From contig NZ_JAVAMA010000002.1 of NCBI RefSeq assembly GCF_030730875.1, positions 1 through 64,000 on the forward strand: a stretch of 64,000 bases of DNA, in the 5' to 3' direction. This stretch comes from Sphingomonas sp. DG1-23 (lineage in GTDB: Bacteria; Pseudomonadota; Alphaproteobacteria; Sphingomonadales; Sphingomonadaceae). Position 1 is the stretch's first letter. Each line of letters opens with the position of its first letter. This document shows, one piece after another, positions 45,620 to 52,465 of this stretch. Position numbers and translations under genes: made by a program. The notes under the pieces were generated by a model. It had not been told where the DNA came from. It worked only from the letters and a program-made list of their open reading frames with translations, and made no database searches.

Positions 45620-46473
45620 GCGACGACGCCGCGCTTTCGTTCGATCCGCTGCGTCCGCGGCTGAACCGCATCGCCTATCGCATGCTGGGCTCGGTGGCGG
45701 ACGCCGAGGACGTGGTGCAGGATGCGTTCCTGCGCTGGCTGGGCGCCGACCGCGCCGCGATCCGCGAGCCCGAGGCGTTCCTGCGCCGGGTGGTGACGCG
45801 ACTGTGCCTCGACCAGCTCAAATCGGCGCGGGCGCGGCGCGAGACCTATGTCGGGCCGTGGCTGCCCGAGCCGGTGGTCGAGGAAGCGGACGAGGTCGAC
45901 GACGTCACCTTGCCGCTGATGCTGGCGCTCGAGCGGCTGACTCCGCTCGAGCGCGCGGCGTTCCTGCTCCACGACGTGTTCGGATTGCCGTTCGACGAGA
46001 TCGGCGAGACGATCGGGCGCGACTCCGCCGCGGCGCGTCAGCTCGCGAGCCGGGCGCGGACGCATGTGCGCGCGGCCCGACCGCGGTTCGAAATGCCGAA
46101 GGAGCGCGGGCTCGAGATTGCCGAGGCGTTCTTTCACGCCTCGCGGAGCGGCGACATGGCCGCGTTGCGCGGTCTGCTCGCCGACGACGTCTCGGTCTAT
46201 TCGGACGGCGGCGGCAAGGTTCATGCCGGGTTGCGGCCGATCCTCGGCGTGGAGGATGTGATGAAGCTGCACGGCTCGCTGGCGCGGTTCTTCGCCAGGG
46301 ACATGTCGCGGGTCGAGCGCTGGGGGATGATCAACGGGCTGCCGGGATTCGTGACGCGCGAGGCCGGCGGCGTGCTGCAGACCACGGCGCTGGCGATCGA
46401 GGCCGGCAAGATCGTCGGGATCTACGTCATGCGCAATCCGGACAAGCTCCGCCATCTCGGCGCGGTGCACTGA
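45616..46473 (+). CDS. ECF41 RNA polymerase sigma factor (SigJ type) with SnoaL-like C-domain
   Basis: 285 codons with a GTG start overlapping the upstream stop. Sigma region 2 (residues about 10-75, YRMLGSVADAEDVVQDAFLR) and region 4 (about 105-155) are followed by a SnoaL/NTF2-like C-terminal domain. The two ECF41 signatures are seen: WLPEP (82-86) in the linker and DGGGK (197-201) in the C-domain. No anti-sigma gene is present, as expected, since the C-terminal domain itself controls activity. Its last 52 bases overlap, tail to tail, the Crp/Fnr gene. Confidence 0.93.
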   Translation: MSDDAALSFDPLRPRLNRIAYRMLGSVADAEDVVQDAFLRWLGADRAAIREPEAFLRRVVTRLCLDQLKSARARRETYVGPWLPEPVVEEADEVDDVTLPLMLALERLTPLERAAFLLHDVFGLPFDEIGETIGRDSAAARQLASRARTHVRAARPRFEMPKERGLEIAEAFFHASRSGDMAALRGLLADDVSVYSDGGGKVHAGLRPILGVEDVMKLHGSLARFFARDMSRVERWGMINGLPGFVTREAGGVLQTTALAIEAGKIVGIYVMRNPDKLRHLGAVH

Positions 46474-47285
46474 GGAGCGCACGCGGCCGCGCAGCGATCA
46501 CGCGTTCGCGACCTGCGGGCCAGCGCGGTCGAAGGCGGACCCCTGGACGCATCGCGCACGCCCATCTGAAGATAATCTTCGTCGAAATCGCCGAGACCGG
46601 CGAGACGATCCCAGTCGAGAATGCGCACCTCATGTGCGCGAAGCGTCACGAGTTCCATCCTGCGCAGGGTCTGGACGGTGCGGTTGATATGAACCGGCGT
46701 CAGGCCGAGCGCGTCGCCGAGCTGGGTCTGGGTGGCCTGGAGCCGAAACTCCCGGCGATTGCCGAGGCCGGCATTCTCAAGTCGAATGGCCATTTCGCAG
46801 AGCAGATGGGCGAGACGCGACCGCGCATCGCGGCGGCCCACGTTGATCAGCCATTCCGACAGTATCGACGCGTCGGCCGAGCAATCCCGCCAGAACGCTT
46901 CGGCAATGTTGGGATAGGACCGCGCGACCTCCAGCATCTGCGCGTGCGGAATTCGCAGGATCGCAGTAGGCGACAGGGCTTGCAGCGCCCAGTCGGCTTC
47001 CGGCATCACCAGCGAATTCAGATCGCACATGTCGCCGGCGATGTGCAGGGCAGTGATCTGCCGCCGCCCGTCGATCACTTGCCCGAACCGGCCCGCCAGC
47101 CCGTCGAGCACCAGACAGGTGTGCACGGTGGTCGTTCCCGGCGAAACGATGTCTTCATTGGCGCGGGCGATCGAGACGCTACCCGAGAGCGTCAACAGCG
47201 CGTCGGCTTCACTGTCGCTGAGGCGCGATCGCTGCTGCACGCGATCAACGAACAATTGCATGGAGGACCGATGATCGGCAAGCAT
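46422..47285 (-). CDS. Crp/Fnr-family regulator with C-terminal extension
   Basis: 287 codons; GGAG is 8 bases before the first ATG, while MQLFVDRV eight codons on is an alternative. A cyclic-nucleotide-type beta-roll (about 25-130, ALHIAGDMCDLNSLV) and a winged helix with LTPVHINRTVQTLRR (about 195-210) place it beside the regulator at 20238. Homologous proteins of this group normally end soon after the winged helix; here about 40 Arg/Ala/Cys-rich residues are added, encoded antisense to the sigma gene end. The tail may be a readthrough product of an ancestral stop loss. Confidence 0.87.
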   Translation of the reverse strand: MLADHRSSMQLFVDRVQQRSRLSDSEADALLTLSGSVSIARANEDIVSPGTTTVHTCLVLDGLAGRFGQVIDGRRQITALHIAGDMCDLNSLVMPEADWALQALSPTAILRIPHAQMLEVARSYPNIAEAFWRDCSADASILSEWLINVGRRDARSRLAHLLCEMAIRLENAGLGNRREFRLQATQTQLGDALGLTPVHINRTVQTLRRMELVTLRAHEVRILDWDRLAGLGDFDEDYLQMGVRDASRGPPSTALARRSRTRDRCAAACAPQCTAPRWRSLSGLRMT

Positions 47286-47459
47286 GGCGCGGCTCCTACT
47301 CGACAGGCGGGAGCGCGAAGAATCTCTCAGCCACCGATGCCCAGGCGTTCAATCGGTGATAAGCTGACTGTAACATGCCTCAGTCCGGCGACCTACCGCA
47401 AAGCGCCTGATCTGGATCAAGCGGCGCAACCCCAAGACGGATGGCGCATTTCCAATGCG

Positions 47460-47699
47460 ATGCGGCGCTATTATTTCAATCTGTACAACGATGCGGATGT
47501 GATCGACGACGACGGGATGGAGTATCACGACCTGCAGCAAGCAAGGATCGAAGCGATTCGCGGCGCGCGGGCTCTGATCGCCGAGCATATCGTCGCCGGC
47601 AGGCCGGTGACGCGGGAGCATCGTATCGAGATTGCCGATGATCGCGGCATCGTTCTCGCGACCGTGTTTTTCGGGGACGTCTTCACGGTGATCGGCTGA
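47460..47699 (+). CDS. DUF6894 family small protein
   Basis: 79 codons, MRRYYFNLYNDADVIDDDG. The N-terminal M-x-x-Y-Y-F-x-x and the acidic DDDG block, then an ARA-helix with IEAIRGARALIAEH and the closing VFFGDVF, is the DUF6894 pattern abundant in Sphingomonas and Rhizobiales. Function unknown. It is divergent from the Crp/Fnr gene across a 174-base gap. Confidence 0.85.
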   Translation: MRRYYFNLYNDADVIDDDGMEYHDLQQARIEAIRGARALIAEHIVAGRPVTREHRIEIADDRGIVLATVFFGDVFTVIG

Positions 47700-47795
47700 C
47701 ATTCGACTCGGCCGGGACGACCGGCCCGGCCCGGATTTGAAGTGAGACACGTCGGCCGGGAAGCGGCGGGCGTTCGCCAATCGCGAAGTGTTTCC

Positions 47796-47960
47796 ATGGC
47801 CGAACCGGAACCGGGAAACCGCCGCAAGGGGCGGACGGCAATCATTATCGTCGTACTGGTGCTCGCGATCGTCGCGACGACCTTCGTGACTTTCAACATC
47901 TCGCACTATCGCGCGATGGAGAATGAAGTTCAGGCGGAGCGCGCCGCCAACGCCTCCTGA
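47796..47960 (+). CDS. 54-aa single-pass membrane protein
   Basis: MAEPEPGNRRKGRTAIIIVV opens a product with one membrane helix (residues about 14-35) and a short polar C-terminus. A longer frame upstream to 47742 is less likely. The ribosome site is weak, so the call is moderate. No family recognised. Confidence 0.5.
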   Translation: MAEPEPGNRRKGRTAIIIVVLVLAIVATTFVTFNISHYRAMENEVQAERAANAS

Positions 47961-47970
47961 CGATCTCGGC

Positions 47971-48267
47971 TTATTGTGCGCGCGGCGGCAGCGCCGACTC
48001 CGCCGCGTCGAGCTGGGCGCAGATCAGCCCGGCCTGGACGCGCTGGAGCTGAGCGCGAACCTGCTCGATCGTGGCGAGCAATTCGGCGAGATCGAGCGAC
48101 ATCGCGGTCGCTGCCGCCGCCGCGCGTGGGGCATGGCCCTCGATCATCTCGCGAAACTCCTCATCATCGGCACCTACAACGCGCCTTACGCCACGCTGGA
48201 TGCATGCGATCGCGCTGTCCAGCGAGCTGTGTCCGGTTAACTCTCTTCCCCGGCTTGACGAATGCAT
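47971..48267 (-). CDS. Possible small coiled-coil protein
   Basis: 98 codons at most. Residues about 40-95 are Ala/Leu/Glu-rich with heptad-like spacing (MSLDLAELLATIEQVRAQLQ), suggesting a coiled coil. The upstream-most ATG lies inside the 45-bp palindrome and has no ribosome site, so the true start is unclear; internal ATG codons would give under 45 residues. Gene call uncertain. Confidence 0.4.
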   Translation of the reverse strand: MHSSSRGRELTGHSSLDSAIACIQRGVRRVVGADDEEFREMIEGHAPRAAAAATAMSLDLAELLATIEQVRAQLQRVQAGLICAQLDAAESALPPRAQ

Positions 48268-48308
48268 AACTCACTGGTTATGGATAATCCATAGCCAGTG
48301 AGTTATGC
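48264..48308. promoter_or_regulatory. 45-bp near-perfect palindrome, likely ArsR operator
   Basis: Two 22-bp arms (48264-48285 and 48287-48308) are reverse complements with a single mismatch (T/C) and one central base. Each arm contains a smaller TAAC/GTTA-type dyad. The palindrome ends three bases before the GTG of the arsR gene, so a bound repressor would block the promoter and start. AT-rich compared with its surroundings. Confidence 0.75.
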
Positions 48309-48311
48309 TTT

Positions 48312-48638
48312 GTGACGTCCTTGTCTCCCGATCTACTGTTCAAGACTCTTGCCGATCCGACCCGGCGGGCCCTGTTCGAACGGCTGTGCCGCGAGGGCGA
48401 GCAGACCGTCGGGGCGCTGACCGCGCAGGCCGGGGTGTCGCAGCCGGCGGTGTCGAAGCATCTCGGGGTGCTGCGCGAGGCGGGGCTGGTCTCCGACCGG
48501 CACGCGGGCCGGCAAACGCATTACCGCGCGCTGCCCGGCGCGCTGGCGCCGCTACTCGACTGGACCAGCCAGATGGCCGGTTTCTGGGAACGGCGGTTCG
48601 ACGATCTCGAGGATTTGCTCAAAAGGATGGACCAGTGA
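48312..48638 (+). CDS. ArsR-family regulator of the SRPBCC operon
   Basis: 108 codons, GTG start. Winged helix with FKTLADPTRRALFERL (the LADPTRR signature) and recognition helix VSQPAVSKHLGVLREAGLV; no metal-ligand cysteines. ArsR-SRPBCC gene pairs are very common and the regulator usually represses its own operon. It overlaps the SRPBCC gene by GTGA, and the 45-bp palindrome is right upstream. Confidence 0.93.
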   Translation: MTSLSPDLLFKTLADPTRRALFERLCREGEQTVGALTAQAGVSQPAVSKHLGVLREAGLVSDRHAGRQTHYRALPGALAPLLDWTSQMAGFWERRFDDLEDLLKRMDQ

Positions 48639-49060
48639 CCGAACCCGAAAAGCGTAGCGTCATCGTCGAGCGTGAGATCGCGCATCCCCCCGAAAGGCTG
48701 TGGCGCGCGCTCACCCAGCCGCATCTGGTGGCGGAATGGCTGATGCAGAACGATTTCGCCCCGGTCGTCGGGCATCGGTTCAAGCTGCGCGGCGAATGGG
48801 GCGGGGTGCTCGACTGCGAAGTGCTCGAGGTCGAGCCGTTGCGGACCTTGGCCTATACGTGGAACTTCGCGAACGACGATCCGGACTTCGCGCTGGAGAG
48901 CGTGGTGACCTTCACGCTAACGCCGACCAGGACGGGGACGCATCTGCGGATGGAGCAGGCCGGATTCGGGCCGAACCAGAAACAGGCTTATGGCGGCGCG
49001 CATGCCGGGTGGAAGCAATTCCTCGAAAAGCTCGACCAGGTTCTCGCGCGGAACGACTGA
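48635..49060 (+). CDS. SRPBCC (AHSA1-like) domain protein
   Basis: 141 codons with a GTG start coupled to the arsR stop. IVEREIAHPPERLWRALT begins the START/AHSA1 fold, WLMQNDFAPVVGHRFKLR continues it, and the C-terminal helix is AHAGWKQFLEKLDQVL. Such proteins bind hydrophobic ligands or partner proteins; its ligand is unknown. Second gene of the ArsR operon. Confidence 0.92.
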   Translation: MTEPEKRSVIVEREIAHPPERLWRALTQPHLVAEWLMQNDFAPVVGHRFKLRGEWGGVLDCEVLEVEPLRTLAYTWNFANDDPDFALESVVTFTLTPTRTGTHLRMEQAGFGPNQKQAYGGAHAGWKQFLEKLDQVLARND

Positions 49061-49076
49061 TGGAAGGGAGAGGGGC

Positions 49077-49283
49077 ATGAACGGGAATCTCTGGGTGCGG
49101 CAGATCCATCGCTGGCTGTCGATCGCCTTCACGCTTGGCGTGATCAGCTACATCGTTGCGATGACGCAGGTCGCGCAGCCGCCGATGTGGCTGGGGCTGT
49201 TCGCTTTGGTGCCGCTGATCCTGCTGCTGGTGACCGGGCTGTATCTGTTCGCCTTGCCGTATCTCAGGCGAGCGCGGGCATGA
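49077..49283 (+). CDS. Small two-helix membrane protein
   Basis: 68 codons; GAGAGGGG precedes the ATG. Two membrane helices (AFTLGVISYIVAMTQ and FALVPLILLLVTGLYLFAL). The start RQIHRWLSIAF resembles the beginning of PepSY-associated membrane segments. Its stop overlaps the next start (ATGA). Confidence 0.75.
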   Translation: MNGNLWVRQIHRWLSIAFTLGVISYIVAMTQVAQPPMWLGLFALVPLILLLVTGLYLFALPYLRRARA

Positions 49284-49690
49284 CCGGCGGACCGGTCCTG
49301 CTTTCGGGCGGCAATCCGCAGATCGCCAAGGGCGATGGCGACGCGCCGGTGCAGGCCTATATCGCGGCGATGCCCGGGTGGAAAAGCGACGTCGGACGCC
49401 AGCTCGACGCGCTGATCGAACGCGCGCTCCCCGAGGTGCGCAAGGCAGTGAAGTGGAACTCGCCGCTCTACGGCGTGGATGGCAAGAGCTGGTTCCTCGG
49501 CGTGCATTGCTTCAACAAATACATCAAGCTGGCCTTCTTCAACGGGGCGGGGCTGATGCCGCTGCCGCCGGTCGATGCCAAGGATCCCGGCACGCGCTAT
49601 TTCCACATTCACGAGGGCGACGCGCTCGACGAGTCGCAGCTTGCCGACTGGATCCGCCAGGCGGCGGCGCTGCCGGGCTGGATTCCCTGA
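49280..49690 (+). CDS. DUF1801 domain protein
   Basis: 136 codons. The iron-chaperone-like DUF1801 fold is shown by VRKAVKWNSPLYGVDGKSWF and NKYIKLAFFNGAGL with IRQAAALPGW at the end. Family members (YdhG-like) are small soluble proteins of unclear role. Coupled by ATGA to the membrane gene upstream. Confidence 0.88.
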   Translation: MTGGPVLLSGGNPQIAKGDGDAPVQAYIAAMPGWKSDVGRQLDALIERALPEVRKAVKWNSPLYGVDGKSWFLGVHCFNKYIKLAFFNGAGLMPLPPVDAKDPGTRYFHIHEGDALDESQLADWIRQAAALPGWIP

Positions 49691-49706
49691 ACAGGAGGAT
49701 GCGAAC

Positions 49707-50075
49707 ATGAGCGAGAAATCGCCGTCCGAGCTGATCGACGCGCGGATCGAGGAGCTGGGCGACTGGCGGGGCGAGACGCTCGCCCGGCTCCGGGCGCTGA
49801 TCAAGGAGGCCGATCCCGAGGTCACCGAGGAATGGAAATGGCGCGGGGTGCCGACCTGGTATCACGCCGGCATGCTGTTCACCGGCGAGACCTACAAGAA
49901 GGCGGTCAAGATGACCTTTGCCAAGGGCGCGGCCCTCGACGATCCCAAGGGCCTGTTCAATTCGAGCCTCGACGGCAATGTGCGGCGGGCGATCGACTTT
50001 CACGAAGGCGCGGCGATCGACGAGGCGGCGCTGAAGGACCTCATCCGCGCGGCGGTGGCGCACAATCTGGGGTAA
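49707..50075 (+). CDS. DUF1801 domain protein, second copy
   Basis: 122 codons; AGGAGG 7 bases before the ATG. Same family as the previous gene (EEWKWRGVPTWYHAGMLF, KKAVKMTFAKGA, then a terminal helix KDLIRAAVAHN). The two DUF1801 proteins are not close copies. Last gene of the ArsR operon, converging with the hydrolase. Confidence 0.88.
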   Translation: MSEKSPSELIDARIEELGDWRGETLARLRALIKEADPEVTEEWKWRGVPTWYHAGMLFTGETYKKAVKMTFAKGAALDDPKGLFNSSLDGNVRRAIDFHEGAAIDEAALKDLIRAAVAHNLG

Positions 50076-50122
50076 AGGCATCGAAATCCTCCCCCGGTTC
50101 CCCGGGGGAGGATTTGCTTCGC

Positions 50123-50953
50123 TCAGCTCCGGATGAAGGCGAGCAGGTCGGCGTTGATCGTTTCGGCATGGGTGGTGGCCATGCCGTGGGGAAGGCCGGG
50201 ATAGGTCTTGAGCGTGCCGTGCTTGAGCAGCTTGATCCCGAGCAATGCCGAATCGGCGATCGGGACGATCTGGTCGTCCTCGCCGTGGAGGAGCAATACC
50301 GGCACCTCGATGTTCTTCAGATCTTCCGTGAAGTCGGTCTCGGAAAAGGCTTTGATGCAGTCATAATGCGCCTTGGCGCCGCCGGCCATGCCCTGGCGCC
50401 ACCAATTGTCGATCACTGCCTGCTTCACTTCGGCGCCTTCGCGGTTGTAGCCGTAGAACGGGCCACTGGCGACATCGCGGAAGAATTGCGCGCGGTTGGT
50501 CGCGGTCTGGTTGCGGAAGCTGTCGAACACTTCGATCGGCAGGCCGCCGGGATTGGCCTCGGACTGGACCATGATCGGGGGCACCGCGCCGATCAGCACC
50601 GCCTTGGCGACGCGGCCGGCTTCGGCGCGCGCGACATAGTGCGCGACTTCGCCGCCGCCGGTCGAATGGCCGATATGGATCGCGTCCTTGAGATCGAGCG
50701 CCGCGGCGAGTGCGATCACGTCGGCGGCATAGGTGTCCATCTCGTTGCCGGTGTCGGTCTGGGTCGAGCGGCCGTGACCGCGGCGGTCATGCGCGATGAC
50801 GCGATAGCCATGTTCGAGGAAGAACATCATCTGCGCGTCCCAATCGTCCGCCGAGAGCGGCCAGCCGTGATGGAAGACGAGCGGCTGCGCGGTCTTCGCG
50901 CCCCAATCCTTGTAGAAGATCTCGGTGCCGTCGCGGGTAGTGATGAAAGGCAT
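50123..50953 (-). CDS. Alpha/beta hydrolase, chloroperoxidase/arylesterase type
   Basis: 276 codons from MPFITTRDGTEIFYKDW. Typical of non-haem chloroperoxidase-like esterases: oxyanion HHGWPLSADDWD, nucleophile GHSTGG (about residue 98), the acid in GEDDQIVP, and the final His in LPHGM. These enzymes hydrolyse esters and can perform perhydrolysis. AAGGA lies about 10 bases before the ATG. Stands alone, between two plus-strand operons. Confidence 0.93.
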   Translation of the reverse strand: MPFITTRDGTEIFYKDWGAKTAQPLVFHHGWPLSADDWDAQMMFFLEHGYRVIAHDRRGHGRSTQTDTGNEMDTYAADVIALAAALDLKDAIHIGHSTGGGEVAHYVARAEAGRVAKAVLIGAVPPIMVQSEANPGGLPIEVFDSFRNQTATNRAQFFRDVASGPFYGYNREGAEVKQAVIDNWWRQGMAGGAKAHYDCIKAFSETDFTEDLKNIEVPVLLLHGEDDQIVPIADSALLGIKLLKHGTLKTYPGLPHGMATTHAETINADLLAFIRS

Positions 50954-51176
50954 GGCCTTGGTCCTTGCTAGAGGTGCAGCCGGGGCAGGGCTGGCGGTGG
51001 TCCGCGTGCGCATCCCTCCCCTGGAATGCGGCCGCGCCATATCCTTACGCTCCCGTTTCGACGGCATGATGACAGCGGTGACTTTGCGCAAGCACAAAGC
51101 CTGCAACCCATCGTTGCGGGATAACAGGCCGGCGTAGATTCCGCGCGCGAACCCGGCTATTGGCTGGCCCAGCATC

Positions 51177-51896
51177 GTGATCCACGCACTCGCCAATCCC
51201 ACGCGCTTCCTCAAGCTCGCGCGCCCGCTGACGCCGATCCTGTTCTGGGCCGGCGTGACGCTGGCGTTGTTCGGCGCATGGGGCGGACTGACCCAGACCC
51301 CGGCCGACTATCTCCAGAAGGAGAGCGTGCGAATCCTCTATATCCATGTCCCGGCGGCGTGGCTGGGGATGGCGGGGTGGAGCGGAGTCGCCTTCGCGAG
51401 CCTCGGCTATCTGATCTGGCGGCATCCGCTGGCGCACATCGCCGCGCGGGCGATCGCGCCGGCCGGCGCAGTGTTCGCGGCGCTCTGCCTGATCACCGGA
51501 TCGATCTGGGGGCGGCCGACCTGGGGCACGTGGTGGGAATGGGACGGGCGGCTGACCAGCATGCTGCTGCTGTTCTTCGTCTACATCGCCTATATCGCGC
51601 TGGCCCGCGCCGACAGCGACCGCGGCGGCGACGGGCGGGTGCCGGCCTTGTTCGGAGTCGCAGGATCGGTGCTGCTGCCGATCGTGCGCTATTCGGTGGT
51701 GTGGTGGAACACGCTGCACCAGGGGCAGAGCATCGGGCTGACCAGCTCGTCGATCGATTCGTCGATGTTGTGGCCGCTCTTCTTCACGATCGGCGGGTTC
51801 AGCCTGTTGTTCGCCGGCGTGGTGCTGATGCGGATGCGCGCGATGCTCGCCACGCAGAAGGTCGAGGCGCGGATGCGGCGGATGGCGGCACAATGA
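51177..51896 (+). CDS. ccmC: Haem exporter protein CcmC
   Basis: 239 codons, GTG start, no clear ribosome site. Six membrane helices with the haem-handling tryptophan-rich motif GTWWEWDGRLTS (about residues 116-127) and flanking His residues. CcmC loads haem onto CcmE at the periplasmic face. First gene of a ccmCDEFGHI series; ccmA and ccmB are not in this window. Confidence 0.96.
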   Translation: MIHALANPTRFLKLARPLTPILFWAGVTLALFGAWGGLTQTPADYLQKESVRILYIHVPAAWLGMAGWSGVAFASLGYLIWRHPLAHIAARAIAPAGAVFAALCLITGSIWGRPTWGTWWEWDGRLTSMLLLFFVYIAYIALARADSDRGGDGRVPALFGVAGSVLLPIVRYSVVWWNTLHQGQSIGLTSSSIDSSMLWPLFFTIGGFSLLFAGVVLMRMRAMLATQKVEARMRRMAAQ

Positions 51897-52024
51897 ACCA
51901 TTGGGCGTTCGTCGTCGCGGCTTATGCCGTGACTGTGCTCGGCACCGGCGGGCTGGCGGTGTGGGCGTGGCGCGCGATGCGCAGCGCCGAGGCGGCGGCG
52001 GAATCGCTGAGGCGCGACAAATGA
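51893..52024 (+). CDS. ccmD: Haem exporter protein CcmD
   Basis: 43 codons, overlapping ccmC (ATGA) and ccmE (ATGA). One membrane helix (HWAFVVAAYAVTVLGTGGLAV) then a polar/basic cytoplasmic tail (RAMRSAEAAAESLRR), the topology of CcmD, which joins the CcmC-CcmE complex. Identification rests on size, topology and position. Confidence 0.88.
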   Translation: MNHWAFVVAAYAVTVLGTGGLAVWAWRAMRSAEAAAESLRRDK

Positions 52025-52455
52025 AACCCAAGCATCAGCGGCTCGTGCTCGGGCTGCTCGCGCTCGGCGCGGTGGCCGGCGCGGCCGGGCTTGCGCTGTC
52101 GGCGCTGCAGGATCAGGCGGCGTTCTTCTATGCGCCGGGGGACGTCGCCGGAAAGCCGGTGCCGACCGACAAGGCGGTGCGGCTGGGCGGGATGGTCGCG
52201 GCGGGATCGATCGTCCGCAAGCCCGACGGCGTCTCGATCGACTTCGTGGTGACCGACGGCAAGGCCCGGGTGCCGGTGGCGTTCCGCGGCGTCGCCCCCG
52301 ATCTGTTCAAGGAAGGATCGGGCGTGGTCGCCGAGGGCAAGTTCAACCCCGATGGCAGCTTCACCGCCGACAACCTGCTCGCCAAGCATGACGAGCGCTA
52401 CATGCCGCCGCAGGTCGCCGGCAAGATGCACAAGACCGAGACGCTCGACAAATGA
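52021..52455 (+). CDS. ccmE: Cytochrome c-type biogenesis haem chaperone CcmE
   Basis: 144 codons. One N-terminal anchor and an OB-fold domain. The covalent haem-binding His is in LLAKHDERYMPP (about residue 125), with the axial Tyr four residues later. CcmE carries haem from CcmC to CcmF. Confidence 0.96.
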   Translation: MKPKHQRLVLGLLALGAVAGAAGLALSALQDQAAFFYAPGDVAGKPVPTDKAVRLGGMVAAGSIVRKPDGVSIDFVVTDGKARVPVAFRGVAPDLFKEGSGVVAEGKFNPDGSFTADNLLAKHDERYMPPQVAGKMHKTETLDK

Positions 52456-52465
52456 TCGGGTCCAA

